Positions 1-7,554 of a stretch of 7,554 bases of DNA are shown piece by piece (the stretch's first letter is position 1; each line of letters opens with the position of its first letter). The position numbers and the translations under genes are program-made. The stretch spans positions 1 to 7,554 of the forward strand of contig JAUWKH010000078.1 of the NCBI GenBank assembly GCA_030614305.1. The letters run 5' to 3'. Under the pieces are notes generated by a model that ran no database searches, was not told the DNA's origin, and worked only from the letters and a program-made list of their open reading frames with translations. The DNA is from Bacteroidota bacterium (GTDB taxonomy: Bacteria; Bacteroidota; Bacteroidia; Bacteroidales; JADFUO01).

Positions 1-47
1 AGATATACTGATAATATTATTCACAAGATAATTTGAAAACAAACATC

Positions 48-3000
48 ATGAATAAATTAAAACATAATTTCGTTTTAAATAAAAGGAAAAAAATCATATT
101 AAATATTTTATTTATCCTTTCTATCAAATTTCTATTTGCCCAAACCGATATAGAATCGGAAACCGGTATGCCTTTTATTAAAAATTATGATGCTAAAGAA
201 TACAAAGCTCATACACAAAATTTTGCAGCTCAACAGGATGAAAGGGGAATAATGTATTTTGGAAATTTTGTTGGAGTTCTGCAATTTGACGGAAATTACT
301 GGCGAATAATTCCTACAGAAAACAACACAAAAGTATCTTCTTTGGAAATTGACAATAAAGGAAATATTTATGTAGGTGCAAGAGGTGAGTTTGGATATTT
401 GAATTCTGATTCAACAGGGCAGATGAGGTTTGTTAGTCTAAATCAGAAAGTCAGTGAGGAAAACCAAAACTTTTCGGAAGTAAACTATATTTATTCAATC
501 GGTGAAGAAATTTATTTTGTTACAAATTATATTGTTTTTATTTTGAATAACAACAATCTGCAAACCTGGAAATCCGATGATGAAATAATCTCAGCATTCT
601 ATTTAAATAATAAATTTTATTTGCAATTAAAAAATGCTGGCTTAGTGATTTATGAAGATATGGAACTTAATATTGTTGAAGGAGGTGAGCACTTTTTCGG
701 GGCTGCTGAAATTAAAGCCATGATCACTGTTAGCAAAGAAGAAATAATTATTGCATGCGGAAACCAGGGATTATTTAAAATGAAAGAAAATAAAATTGAA
801 AAATTCCCGACAAAAGCTGATAATTTTTTTGAAAAGAATAAAATTACTTCAGCAGCAGCTTTAAATGATGGAACTTATGCATTCGGTACGATAAGAAACG
901 GGATAATAATTATGTATCCTGATGGTGAAATAAAACAATTAATCAATAAAAGAACAGGATTGCAAAATGATAATGTTCAGGCTTTGTTTGTTGATAAAAA
1001 TAAAACATTATGGGCAGCTTTAAATAATGGTATTTCAATAATTGAAATTCCCTCTCCCTTGTCTTATTTTGATAATAAATTGAAACTTGACGGAGGAGTT
1101 ACAGGGCTTAAAAGATTTAATGGTAATTTGTTTGTTTCAACTTATCAGGGATTATATTATCTTAATGAAAAAACCGGTTTATTTGAAAATATTTCCGGAA
1201 TCAATACAGCCTGCTGGGCAATTATTAATGCCGGAAATTCGCTTCTGGCTGCTTCAAGCCAGGGAGTGTACCTGATTGAAAATTTTAAATCAAAGCAGCT
1301 CACACAAGGATTTTCTTTATCGCTTGTTAGTTCACAATTTTCGCCTTTAAAAGTTTATATCGGGCAAACTGATGGCTTGGTCTCAATTGAATGTAAAAAT
1401 GGTAAATGGTCAGATCCGGAAAAAATCAGGAGTATAAACAACGAAGTAAGAGAATTAACTGAAGACAGCAAGGGTAATTTATGGTTTTCAACTCCTTCAG
1501 AAGGTATTTTTATGTATTCTCCTCAAAGCAACTTATTGAAACAGTTTAATGAATCAAACGGTTTACCTGCAATTTTAGGAAATCATCTGAATATTGTTAA
1601 TGGTGAAATTTTAATTTCTTCAAACGATGGTATTTTTACTTTTAATTACAATAGTGATTCTTTTTTAAAATTTAATTTATTTGATGAAGATACATTAACA
1701 GAATCAGGATGGGTGAATAAAATTGTTGAAGATAAAAACGATAATTTATGGGTTACCGAAGGCGGGGAAACAAATTTGACATTATTAAAAAAGAAAAGAA
1801 ACATGGGCTATCTTGAAGACCAAACTCCTTTCCTTCCTGTAGCTGATTTTGTTGTGTGGACAATTTTTCCGGATGTGGATGATATTATTTGGTTTGGTGG
1901 TCCCGACGGATTAATCAGGTATAAAAAAAGTGTAATAAAAGATTATCAAGACATTTTTCCGGCAATAATCCGTGAAGTTACTATAAATAATGACTCAATT
2001 ATTTTTAATGGCGATTTGATATTATATCATGAAGATACAATTTCGTATCTGTTTCAAAATCCTGTTTTTGATAGTAAAGACAATACTTTGCGGTTTGAAT
2101 ATTCATTACCGTTTTATGATGTTAAAGGAGAAAATAAATTTCAGGTTTATTTGGAAGGATTTGATAATGACTGGTCTGAGTGGAATAACGAAACACAAAA
2201 AGAATACACAAGTTTGCCAAAAGGAATTTATGTTTTTCACGTCAGGGCAAAAAATATTTATGATAACATTAGCGAAGAGGCAACATACAACTTTAAAGTT
2301 TTGTCACCGTGGTTCCTAACATGGTGGGCTTTTGTTTTGTATGTTATAATTGCAGGATTTTTGGTTTATATTATTGTGAAATTCCGTTCAATGCAATTAA
2401 TAAAAGAAAAACATATACTTGAAGAAAAAATTACTGAAAGAACTGCTGAGGTAGTACAACAAAAAGAAGAAATAGAACAAAAATCTGAAGAATTAACCGA
2501 TAAAAACGAAGAACTTGAAAAAATCAACAATGTTGTAAAAGCAATAAATTCCGAAATTCATTTTTCCAATCTTTTGCAATCCCTGCTTGAAAAAACCAAA
2601 ATTATTAAAGCAGTTGAAAAATCTACTGCTCTTGTTTATGATGAATCGGTGAATGCCTATAAGTTTAAAGCAAGTTTGGGTTGGGATGTAAATAAACTTG
2701 AAAAAATCAACCTGAGCCTTGAGCAGGCGGAAGAACGTTATTTAAAAAATGCTGAAGAAATTTATGAAGATATATTTATTAAAAATGATTTTGAATTACA
2801 AAATAAAATTCCTGTACTTGATGGACTGGAAAAGCCCAAATCCATATTAGTATTGGTTATTAAAGTTGAAAATAAAGTAGAAGGATTTCTTATTCTTGAA
2901 AATATAAGTCGCAAAAATGCCTTTGACAGTAAGGATTTGAGCTTTATTAAAAATTCAAAAGAACATATAATTTCTGCTTTTATTAAAACCAAAATTCTTG

Positions 3001-3836
3001 AAAATCTTCAAGTTACACTTAACAATTTAAAAGACACACAAAATCAGTTAGTGCAATCAGAAAAACTGGCGTCACTTGGTCAGCTTACTGCCGGAATTGC
3101 GCATGAGATACAGAACCCATTGAATTTTGTGAATAATTTTTCTGCCCTTACAATTGATTTGGCTGATGAATTAAAAGAATATATTGAAGATGTGAAAGCT
3201 AAAATTAGCGAAGATTCTTTCGATGACATGGAAGATGTGATTGAAACGATTGAAGGAAATGCAAAAAAAATTAATGAACATGGTAAGCGAGCCGAAAGTA
3301 TTGTAAAAGGAATGCTTCAGCATTCACGAGGAAAATCAGGTGAATTTGAGGCAACCGATCTAAATAATATGATCACCGAATATGTTAATCTTGCTTATCA
3401 TGGAATGCGGGCAAAAGATAAAAGTTTTAATACTAAACTGACTACCGAACTGGATAATAGTATTGGGAAAATCAAAATAGTACCGCAAGACCTGAGTCGT
3501 GTTATATTAAATGTAGTAAATAATGCCTGTTATGCTGTTGATGAAAAGAGTAAAAAATTAAAGGAAGGTTATTCTCCTGAAGTGATTGTTAGCACAAAAA
3601 AACTTGATAATAAAATTGAGATAAGCATTAAGGACAATGGAACAGGAATGCCAAAACATGTAATTGAAAAAATCTTTAACCCGTTTTTTACCACTAAGCC
3701 AACAGGAAAAGGTACAGGACTCGGTCTTTCTATGAGTTATGATATTGTTAGGCAAATTCATAAAGGCACATTGGAAGTAAAATCAAAAGATGGGGAGTTT
3801 ACCGAATTTATAATTACAATACCTGATAAAAAATAA
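48..3836 (+). CDS. Membrane sensor histidine kinase with periplasmic propeller, Y_Y_Y, GAF, HisKA and HATPase domains
   Basis: A 1262-residue inner-membrane sensor kinase. A signal peptide (basic residues 11-15, hydrophobic core, probable cut after Ala31 in FLFAQT) exports a large sensor. Residues about 35-635 contain repeated DxxGNxW/Y-type blades (near 100, 312, 470, 560 and 608) of the two-component regulator propeller. Residues about 675-753 match Y_Y_Y ([12 protein letters not shown], then [13 protein letters not shown]). One membrane helix spans about 757-777, followed by a Glu/Lys-rich coiled coil (about 781-830) and a GAF-like region (about 833-983). The HisKA phosphoacceptor is His1019 in [10 protein letters not shown]. 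The ATPase has the N box (Asn1158-Asn1159), D box DNGTGM (from Asp1196), an FFTTKP segment and [10 protein letters not shown] (1220-1229), so it should be active. It lacks the C-terminal receiver and HTH common in Bacteroidota hybrid sensors, so it needs a separate partner; the receiver-PP2C protein two genes downstream is the obvious candidate (inference). The ATG at 48 is preferred to a TTG at 33 because it leaves a standard signal peptide. The ligand is unknown. Confidence 0.95.
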   Translation: MNKLKHNFVLNKRKKIILNILFILSIKFLFAQTDIESETGMPFIKNYDAKEYKAHTQNFAAQQDERGIMYFGNFVGVLQFDGNYWRIIPTENNTKVSSLEIDNKGNIYVGARGEFGYLNSDSTGQMRFVSLNQKVSEENQNFSEVNYIYSIGEEIYFVTNYIVFILNNNNLQTWKSDDEIISAFYLNNKFYLQLKNAGLVIYEDMELNIVEGGEHFFGAAEIKAMITVSKEEIIIACGNQGLFKMKENKIEKFPTKADNFFEKNKITSAAALNDGTYAFGTIRNGIIIMYPDGEIKQLINKRTGLQNDNVQALFVDKNKTLWAALNNGISIIEIPSPLSYFDNKLKLDGGVTGLKRFNGNLFVSTYQGLYYLNEKTGLFENISGINTACWAIINAGNSLLAASSQGVYLIENFKSKQLTQGFSLSLVSSQFSPLKVYIGQTDGLVSIECKNGKWSDPEKIRSINNEVRELTEDSKGNLWFSTPSEGIFMYSPQSNLLKQFNESNGLPAILGNHLNIVNGEILISSNDGIFTFNYNSDSFLKFNLFDEDTLTESGWVNKIVEDKNDNLWVTEGGETNLTLLKKKRNMGYLEDQTPFLPVADFVVWTIFPDVDDIIWFGGPDGLIRYKKSVIKDYQDIFPAIIREVTINNDSIIFNGDLILYHEDTISYLFQNPVFDSKDNTLRFEYSLPFYDVKGENKFQVYLEGFDNDWSEWNNETQKEYTSLPKGIYVFHVRAKNIYDNISEEATYNFKVLSPWFLTWWAFVLYVIIAGFLVYIIVKFRSMQLIKEKHILEEKITERTAEVVQQKEEIEQKSEELTDKNEELEKINNVVKAINSEIHFSNLLQSLLEKTKIIKAVEKSTALVYDESVNAYKFKASLGWDVNKLEKINLSLEQAEERYLKNAEEIYEDIFIKNDFELQNKIPVLDGLEKPKSILVLVIKVENKVEGFLILENISRKNAFDSKDLSFIKNSKEHIISAFIKTKILENLQVTLNNLKDTQNQLVQSEKLASLGQLTAGIAHEIQNPLNFVNNFSALTIDLADELKEYIEDVKAKISEDSFDDMEDVIETIEGNAKKINEHGKRAESIVKGMLQHSRGKSGEFEATDLNNMITEYVNLAYHGMRAKDKSFNTKLTTELDNSIGKIKIVPQDLSRVILNVVNNACYAVDEKSKKLKEGYSPEVIVSTKKLDNKIEISIKDNGTGMPKHVIEKIFNPFFTTKPTGKGTGLGLSMSYDIVRQIHKGTLEVKSKDGEFTEFIITIPDKK

Positions 3837-3841
3837 GCAGA

Positions 3842-4432
3842 ATGAAGAAAATTGTAATTTTTCTTGTTTTAATTTTTATAACAAATTCATTTTTATTTGC
3901 ACAAACTTCATTCAAATTCAATCAATATAATATTTTTTATGATGGTGCATTACAGCCGATAGCAACACTTTTTACAAATCATCAGATAAGTGAGAAATTA
4001 GCTTTTAACAATTATTTTTATGTAAATGCTTATGAAAAAAGCAGTTGGGGTGAAGGACTTTTGGGGTTTAGCTACGCAATAAATAAATTTATAAAAGTTG
4101 GCTTCTTAGGAGGATTTCAAACAAATGAAACTGAAATTTGGCGGATTGCACCAATCATCTTTATGCAAAAAAATAAATTTTCGTTTTCAGGGGTTTTTGA
4201 ATTTGGTGGTAAACGTTACCGTTGGGATGCTATGGCGTTTTATCATCTTAAAAAATTTAAACTTGGTGTTGAGGGAATAAAATATTATAAAATGATAGCC
4301 ATAGGACCCCGCTTTGAATATACATTATTTAGTAAATACAGAATAAACTTTTTTTACAGCGGATTGTTTGATATAACATACGGCAAATATGCTTCAATGA
4401 TTGGTATTTATGCAATTTTTGGAACTTTGTAA
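3842..4432 (+). CDS. Secreted protein, probable small outer-membrane beta-barrel, family not recognised
   Basis: A 196-residue protein I cannot assign to a named family. Residues 1-20 form a clear Sec signal peptide (MKK, a long hydrophobic core, probable cut after Ala20 in FLFAQT, the same site as in the upstream kinase). The mature part is rich in aromatic and glycine residues and falls into roughly ten short stretches of alternating hydrophobic and polar residues (about 34-46, 52-63, 68-80, 82-94, 97-109, 112-122, 124-137, 138-162, 165-180, 183-196), with short polar turns between. It ends in a strand-like hydrophobic segment. This pattern suggests a small beta-barrel in the outer membrane, but a soluble periplasmic beta protein is possible. 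It starts 5 nt after the kinase stop and is very likely cotranscribed, so it may present or sense the signal read by the kinase's periplasmic propeller (inference only). Confidence 0.8.
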   Translation: MKKIVIFLVLIFITNSFLFAQTSFKFNQYNIFYDGALQPIATLFTNHQISEKLAFNNYFYVNAYEKSSWGEGLLGFSYAINKFIKVGFLGGFQTNETEIWRIAPIIFMQKNKFSFSGVFEFGGKRYRWDAMAFYHLKKFKLGVEGIKYYKMIAIGPRFEYTLFSKYRINFFYSGLFDITYGKYASMIGIYAIFGTL

Positions 4433-4451
4433 AAATAAATTATTACTTTTG
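4418..4451 (+). promoter_or_regulatory. Possible Bacteroidota-type internal promoter
   Basis: TACTTTTG at 4444-4451 fits the Bacteroidota -7 consensus TAnnTTTG exactly. A TTTG at 4418-4421 lies 22 nt upstream, near the upper end of the spacing accepted for the -33 element. The box ends 36 nt before the ATG of the response regulator, which would give a short AT-rich leader. The -33 element falls inside the 3' end of the preceding gene. This is the widest gap in the + strand cluster, which adds some support, but such short AT-rich motifs arise often by chance in a genome of this composition. Confidence 0.35.
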
Positions 4452-4487
4452 AAGAAGAAAAAAATAAATAATTAAAAATTTATTAGT

Positions 4488-5648
4488 ATGAAAATAATGA
4501 GCGTTGATGATGAGCCGGATATGGAATTGTTAATACGGCAAAAATTCCGTAAGAAGATAAAAAATGGAGAATATGAATTTGTTTTCGCTGAAAATGGTTT
4601 GGAAGCATTAACAAAATTAATTGAACATCCCGACATAGGCATAATTTTAACTGATATTAACATGCCTGAAATGGATGGACTTACTTTGCTCACAAAAATT
4701 AATGAACTAAAAAATCCCACGCTCAAAACAGTTATTGTTTCTGCTTATGGTGATATGGAAAATATACGTACAGCAATGAATCGTGGTGCTTTTGATTTTG
4801 CGACCAAGCCTATTGATTTTGAAGATCTGGAAATAACAATAAAAAAAACCATTGAACAGGTAGAAGTTCTGCAAAAAGCAGAAAAGGACAGCAAACAACT
4901 TTCTGCTATCAGGCACGACCTGAAAATTGCCAAACAAATTCAACAATCAATATTACCTAAAAAATTTCCGCCTTTCCCCAATCGTAAAGATTTTGAAATA
5001 TATGCATCAATGAATTCTGCAAAATCGGTTGGTGGTGATTTTTATGATTTTTTTCTTATTAACGATGAAATGTTAGGGTTTGTAATTGCCGATGTTTCAG
5101 ATAAGGGAATACCTGCTGCAATTTACATGGCAGTTAGCAGAACAATCATCCGGGCAGCAGCTTTAACAGGTTTATCACCTGAAAAATGCATGGAATATTC
5201 AAATGATTTGTTGTCAAAGGAAAATATTAGTGATATGTTTGTAACCGTATTTTACGGGATATTGAATACTAAAACAGGAGAAATAATCTATTCGAATGCA
5301 GGGCATAATCCTCCTTGCATTCTTAAAAAAGACGGTACTGTTATTGAAACAGAATTAACACATGATATTGTTCTTGGAATTATGGAAGATGCCAAATTTA
5401 AAACCAAGAATATTAGCCTTAAGCCGGGCGATACTATTTATCTTTATACTGATGGTGTAACTGAAGCAATGAATAAAAAACATGAATTATACTCTGAAAA
5501 AAGATTGGAAAAAGAATTGATTAAACTCAAGGATTCTTCACCACAAGAAATAATTAATGGTATTATTTCTTCGGTAGAAGAATTTACAAAAGGAGCTGAA
5601 CAATCTGATGATATAACTATGCTGACATTAAAATATGATGGAAACTAA
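4488..5648 (+). CDS. Response regulator with PP2C/SpoIIE-type serine phosphatase output (RsbU-like)
   Basis: A 386-residue cytoplasmic protein. Residues 1-120 form a receiver: acidic pair Asp7-Asp8, phosphoacceptor Asp56 in LTDINMP, Ser85 in VSAYGD and Lys107 in TKP, so all conserved positions are present. A coiled-coil linker (about 110-155) leads into the IQQSILP motif that typically precedes RsbU-type phosphatase domains. The PP2C domain (about 165-383) keeps its metal-binding motifs: GGDFYD (Asp184), ADVSDKG (Asp202), YTDGVTEA (Asp322) and SDDIT (Asp374-Asp375). It is therefore expected to remove phosphate from a phosphoserine, most likely on the STAS protein encoded two genes downstream, under control of Asp56 phosphorylation by the histidine kinase upstream (inference from context). 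The start at 4488 gives a full first receiver strand; an in-frame ATG at 4497 would trim it. Receiver-PP2C fusions of this kind are known in several phyla. Confidence 0.95.
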   Translation: MKIMSVDDEPDMELLIRQKFRKKIKNGEYEFVFAENGLEALTKLIEHPDIGIILTDINMPEMDGLTLLTKINELKNPTLKTVIVSAYGDMENIRTAMNRGAFDFATKPIDFEDLEITIKKTIEQVEVLQKAEKDSKQLSAIRHDLKIAKQIQQSILPKKFPPFPNRKDFEIYASMNSAKSVGGDFYDFFLINDEMLGFVIADVSDKGIPAAIYMAVSRTIIRAAALTGLSPEKCMEYSNDLLSKENISDMFVTVFYGILNTKTGEIIYSNAGHNPPCILKKDGTVIETELTHDIVLGIMEDAKFKTKNISLKPGDTIYLYTDGVTEAMNKKHELYSEKRLEKELIKLKDSSPQEIINGIISSVEEFTKGAEQSDDITMLTLKYDGN

Positions 5649-5665
5649 TTATAGGGTAATTTCCA

Positions 5666-6082
5666 ATGAATAAAAAAGAGATTTCAATAGAGAATAATAT
5701 TTCAGAACTTAATAAGTTGCATTTGGAAATTAATAAAATTTCTAAAGAGTGGAATTTATCTCCGAAAATTTTATTTAATTTGAACCTTGCTATTGAAGAA
5801 ATTGTTACAAATATTATTTTTTACGGATTTGATGATGATTTAAAACATATAATTAACATCAAGTTATTTCTTGAACACAATAAAATAAAAACACAAATTA
5901 TTGATGAAGGTAAAGAATTTAATCCTTTAGAAAAAGAAGCTCCCGACCATATTGACAAACCTTTGGAAGAAAGAGATATAGGTGGGCTTGGAATACATTT
6001 TGTTAAAAATTTAATGGACGAAGCAGAATTTAAAAGAGAAAAAAATAAAAATATTTTAACATTGATTAAAAAAATAAATTAA
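5666..6082 (+). CDS. Anti-sigma-factor-type serine/threonine kinase (RsbW/SpoIIAB-like, GHKL ATPase)
   Basis: A 138-residue soluble protein of the usual length for the RsbW/SpoIIAB family (HATPase_c_2). It carries the N box in AIEEIVTNIIFYGF (Glu45, Asn49), the D/G1 box IIDEGKEFNP (Asp80, Gly82, with the family's Phe85 and Pro87) and the G2 box GGLGIHFVK (Gly106-Lys114). All ATP-binding motifs are intact, so kinase activity is expected. In known systems such kinases phosphorylate a STAS antagonist on serine and hold a sigma factor or another target when the antagonist is phosphorylated. It lies 17 nt after the phosphatase gene and 23 nt before the STAS gene, so all three probably act as one partner switch. 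No sigma factor is encoded nearby, so calling it an anti-sigma factor is a family label rather than a demonstrated role. No clear ribosome-binding site precedes the ATG. Confidence 0.92.
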   Translation: MNKKEISIENNISELNKLHLEINKISKEWNLSPKILFNLNLAIEEIVTNIIFYGFDDDLKHIINIKLFLEHNKIKTQIIDEGKEFNPLEKEAPDHIDKPLEERDIGGLGIHFVKNLMDEAEFKREKNKNILTLIKKIN

Positions 6083-6105
6083 AAAATTTAAATAATAAAA
6101 CATCT

Positions 6106-6435
6106 ATGGAAATAATTGAAAAAAAAGAAGATTCGTTTGTCATTCTTAATTTAAAAGGCAGATTGGATACAACAAATTATGGCGAACTTGAAAAAAAGAT
6201 CTTTGAATTACTTGAAAAAAAGGAAAATAACATAATAATTGATTGCGAAAAATTAGATTATATTAGTAGTTCGGGATTAAGAATTTTACTGATGGGATTG
6301 AAAAAATTCAAAGCCAATAAAGGTAAATTTGTTTTATGCGACCTGCAGGAAAACATTAAGGAAATTTTTGAAATATCAGGCTTTTCAAGTATTTTTGATA
6401 TTTATGAAAGCCAGGATGATGCATTAAAAGCATAA
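6106..6435 (+). CDS. STAS-domain anti-sigma-factor antagonist (RsbV/SpoIIAA-like)
   Basis: A 109-residue single-domain STAS protein, the normal length for SpoIIAA/RsbV. It has the N-terminal strand pair with LKGRLDTTN (16-24), the central IIIDCEKLDYISSSGLRILL core (43-62), the FVLCDL strand and the C-terminal FEISGF helix and QDDAL tail typical of the family. By alignment on the Gly-Leu after the serine cluster, Ser55 corresponds to the phosphorylated Ser58 of B. subtilis SpoIIAA. Expected cycle: phosphorylated by the RsbW-like kinase encoded just upstream, dephosphorylated by the receiver-PP2C protein, and binding the kinase in the unphosphorylated form. It is the last gene of the + strand cluster; its stop codon is 3 nt from the stop of the converging gene. 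Confidence 0.93.
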   Translation: MEIIEKKEDSFVILNLKGRLDTTNYGELEKKIFELLEKKENNIIIDCEKLDYISSSGLRILLMGLKKFKANKGKFVLCDLQENIKEIFEISGFSSIFDIYESQDDALKA

Positions 6436-6438
6436 TAA

Positions 6439-7431
6439 TTATTCGAGCATTGTTAACTTCCAAAGATTTTTTCTGCTCATTTTCAAAATTGGAGAAATAG
6501 CTGCCAAGCCGGTTCTCCCGATATTTCTTTGTAAAGACTTTAATTCTTTCAACCGGCTGTCAAGGTCGTTGATTTTATTAACTGGTAAGCCAGTCTTTTT
6601 TAATAATAAATTGCTTTTTGCACGAATTGATAATTCCAGATACAACGATATATATGAAAGCATATCAAAAACAATGACCTTCGAGAAATGATGTTTTATG
6701 GATAGAAGATAAGAGCCTGATTTTGTTTCGGAGAATTTCCCTTTTTTTATCATTCTCAACAATTTAACTTCAGAATCAAATTCAATGTCAAGCCAGGTGC
6801 GTAAAGAATTTTCGCTTACCTCAAAAATAATCATCATAATTAGCGGTAAGATAATCAGGATTGTTAATGTTGTAATAACCGGAACAAACATAAACAGGTT
6901 AAAAAGATAATGTATTGCTATGGCAATTAACCAACCCAGAATAAATGCTTTAAAAATGCTTTTTTTCCGGTTAATAGAATTCATAACAATGATTGCCATA
7001 ATTGAAATTGTTCCTCCATGCATGATGGCAGTACCGAATCCTCTAACAATCCATAACAAAATATTATTTGAAGTTAAGGTGTCCAGATAAAAAATATTTT
7101 CAATTATGGAAAAACCGGCTCCTATGGCAAAACCGTAAATCGCACCGTCAATTATAAATCCAATCTTATTTTTTTTGATAAGAAATATCAGCAAAAGCAT
7201 TTTTAAGGTTTCTTCTATAACAGGAGCAATCATATCAGATAAAAAGGGAATATTCAACGAATAAACTTTTTGGAGTAAATATGTATTGGCAAAGTATGCA
7301 AAACCGGCACTTAACATACCCCATATCAAACAAGCAATAATTATTTGTTTTTTAATTAGTTTAAAACTGTCAAGGTAAATAAGTAAAAGCAGGAAAATAA
7401 GTACCGGTAAGAGACTAATTATGATTTTCAT
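6439..7431 (-). CDS. PrsW-family intramembrane metalloprotease with C-terminal cytoplasmic extension
   Basis: A 330-residue polytopic membrane protein. The first 205 or so residues hold about seven or eight hydrophobic helices. They carry the conserved motifs of the PrsW (M82) branch of the CPBP/Abi superfamily: EExxK in IEETLK (Glu73, Glu74, Lys77), FxxxE in FSIIEN (Phe107, Glu111), a helix with His138 in MHGG, and HxxxN in HYLFN (His174, Asn178). These are the presumed metal and catalytic positions, so the enzyme is probably active. B. subtilis PrsW makes the first cut in the anti-sigma factor RsiW; the substrate here is unknown. Residues about 210-330 are charged, mostly helical in appearance and not recognised. 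The ATG at 7431 is preferred over an in-frame TTG at 7437. It overlaps the end of the upstream gene by 17 nt, suggesting coupled translation. It converges on the signalling cluster, so shared function is not implied. Confidence 0.88.
   Translation of the reverse strand: MKIIISLLPVLIFLLLLIYLDSFKLIKKQIIIACLIWGMLSAGFAYFANTYLLQKVYSLNIPFLSDMIAPVIEETLKMLLLIFLIKKNKIGFIIDGAIYGFAIGAGFSIIENIFYLDTLTSNNILLWIVRGFGTAIMHGGTISIMAIIVMNSINRKKSIFKAFILGWLIAIAIHYLFNLFMFVPVITTLTILIILPLIMMIIFEVSENSLRTWLDIEFDSEVKLLRMIKKGKFSETKSGSYLLSIKHHFSKVIVFDMLSYISLYLELSIRAKSNLLLKKTGLPVNKINDLDSRLKELKSLQRNIGRTGLAAISPILKMSRKNLWKLTMLE
6581..6601 (+). terminator. Weak candidate intrinsic terminator inside the converging gene
   Basis: On the + strand, ACTGG and CCAGT form a perfect 5-bp stem with a 4-nt TAAG loop (6581-6594), followed after one C by six T residues. 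It lies about 145 nt downstream of the last + strand gene, within the antisense coding region of the membrane protease. The orientation suits termination of the + strand transcript, but the stem is short and the hairpin may simply reflect the protein sequence it encodes on the other strand. No better terminator was seen in the 3-nt gap between the converging genes. Confidence 0.2.
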
Positions 7432-7554
7432 TTTCAAATTGCTTTAATTGATTAAGCGTATCACCCAAAATCATCTCACTTTTATTTGGATACAGATAAT
7501 CTAAAAATTCACTAATTGGCTCTTTTACAGTCATGTTATTTATAATTTCCAACA
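7415..7554 (-). CDS. 3' end of an unidentified gene, cut by the window edge
   Basis: An open frame enters from the right edge on the - strand and ends with TAG at 7415-7417, 17 nt inside the protease gene. About 45 codons are visible, with an acidic and polar composition (for example EPISEFLDYLYPNKSEM), ending in QLKQFENENHN. There is no membrane segment and no recognisable motif. An in-frame ATG at 7532-7534 could begin a 39-residue protein, but the frame stays open upstream of it to the edge, so this is more likely the C-terminus of a larger protein. The overlap with the protease start supports a shared transcript. Confidence 0.5.
   Translation of the reverse strand, partial: LEIINNMTVKEPISEFLDYLYPNKSEMILGDTLNQLKQFENENHN

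Noticed and set aside
29..35. TAATTTG resembling a Bacteroidota -7 promoter box before the kinase
   Set aside because: It is one T short of TAnnTTTG and ends only 12 nt before the ATG; too little upstream sequence is present to look for a better match.
33..47. TTG start adding five residues to the histidine kinase
   Set aside because: The ATG at 48 gives a normal signal peptide with a basic n-region, and no ribosome-binding site favours the TTG.
2762..2992. Open frames on the opposite strand within the kinase and response regulator genes
   Set aside because: They lie fully inside genes with clear domain matches and their translations show no recognisable domain or motif.
3263..3270. Run of eight A residues in the kinase gene as a possible frameshift site
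   Set aside because: The reading frame continues through intact HisKA and ATPase motifs, and A runs are frequent in this AT-rich DNA.
6507..6558. Inverted repeat AGCCGGTT / AACCGGCT with a 36-nt spacer
   Set aside because: It lies within coding sequence, the spacer is long and no other copies were seen; probably chance.
6439..7431. The PrsW-like protease as the processing enzyme for the neighbouring anti-sigma-type kinase
   Set aside because: Known PrsW substrates are membrane-anchored, whereas the kinase here is soluble, and the genes are on opposite strands in separate transcripts.
7432..7437. TTG start adding two residues to the PrsW-family protein
   Set aside because: The ATG at 7431 is a standard start and the extra residues add nothing to the fold.

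Overview
The window looks like a chromosomal segment of a member of the Bacteroidota (or a close relative in the FCB group), probably an uncultivated one. The DNA is strongly AT-rich. Starts lack Shine-Dalgarno sequences. The signal peptides end in FLFAQT-like sites. A periplasmic two-component propeller plus Y_Y_Y sensor is typical of this phylum, and one intergenic gap carries a TAnnTTTG promoter box of the Bacteroidota type. Coding density is very high: the largest gap between genes is 55 nt, and no RNA gene, insertion sequence, CRISPR array or long repeat was seen.

Layout: five genes on the + strand (48-6435) run head to tail with gaps of 5, 55, 17 and 23 nt. In order they are a 1262-aa membrane sensor histidine kinase (periplasmic beta-propeller, Y_Y_Y, one membrane helix, GAF, HisKA, HATPase); a 196-aa secreted protein that looks like a small outer-membrane beta-barrel; a response regulator with a PP2C/SpoIIE-type serine phosphatase output; an RsbW/SpoIIAB-like serine kinase; and an RsbV/SpoIIAA-like STAS protein. 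On the - strand, converging with a 3-nt gap between stop codons, lies a PrsW-family membrane protease with an extra cytoplasmic C-terminal region. The end of another - strand gene, cut by the window edge, overlaps the protease start by 17 nt.

How the + strand genes may work together (inference from domain content and order): an envelope signal read by the propeller, and perhaps by the small barrel protein, drives phosphorylation of the receiver. The receiver controls the PP2C domain, which dephosphorylates the STAS protein, and the STAS protein then captures the serine kinase. This is a complete chain from a two-component sensor to a partner switch. No sigma factor or other output target is encoded here, so what the switch releases is the main open question. 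A possible internal promoter before the response regulator could let the switch module be expressed separately from the sensor.
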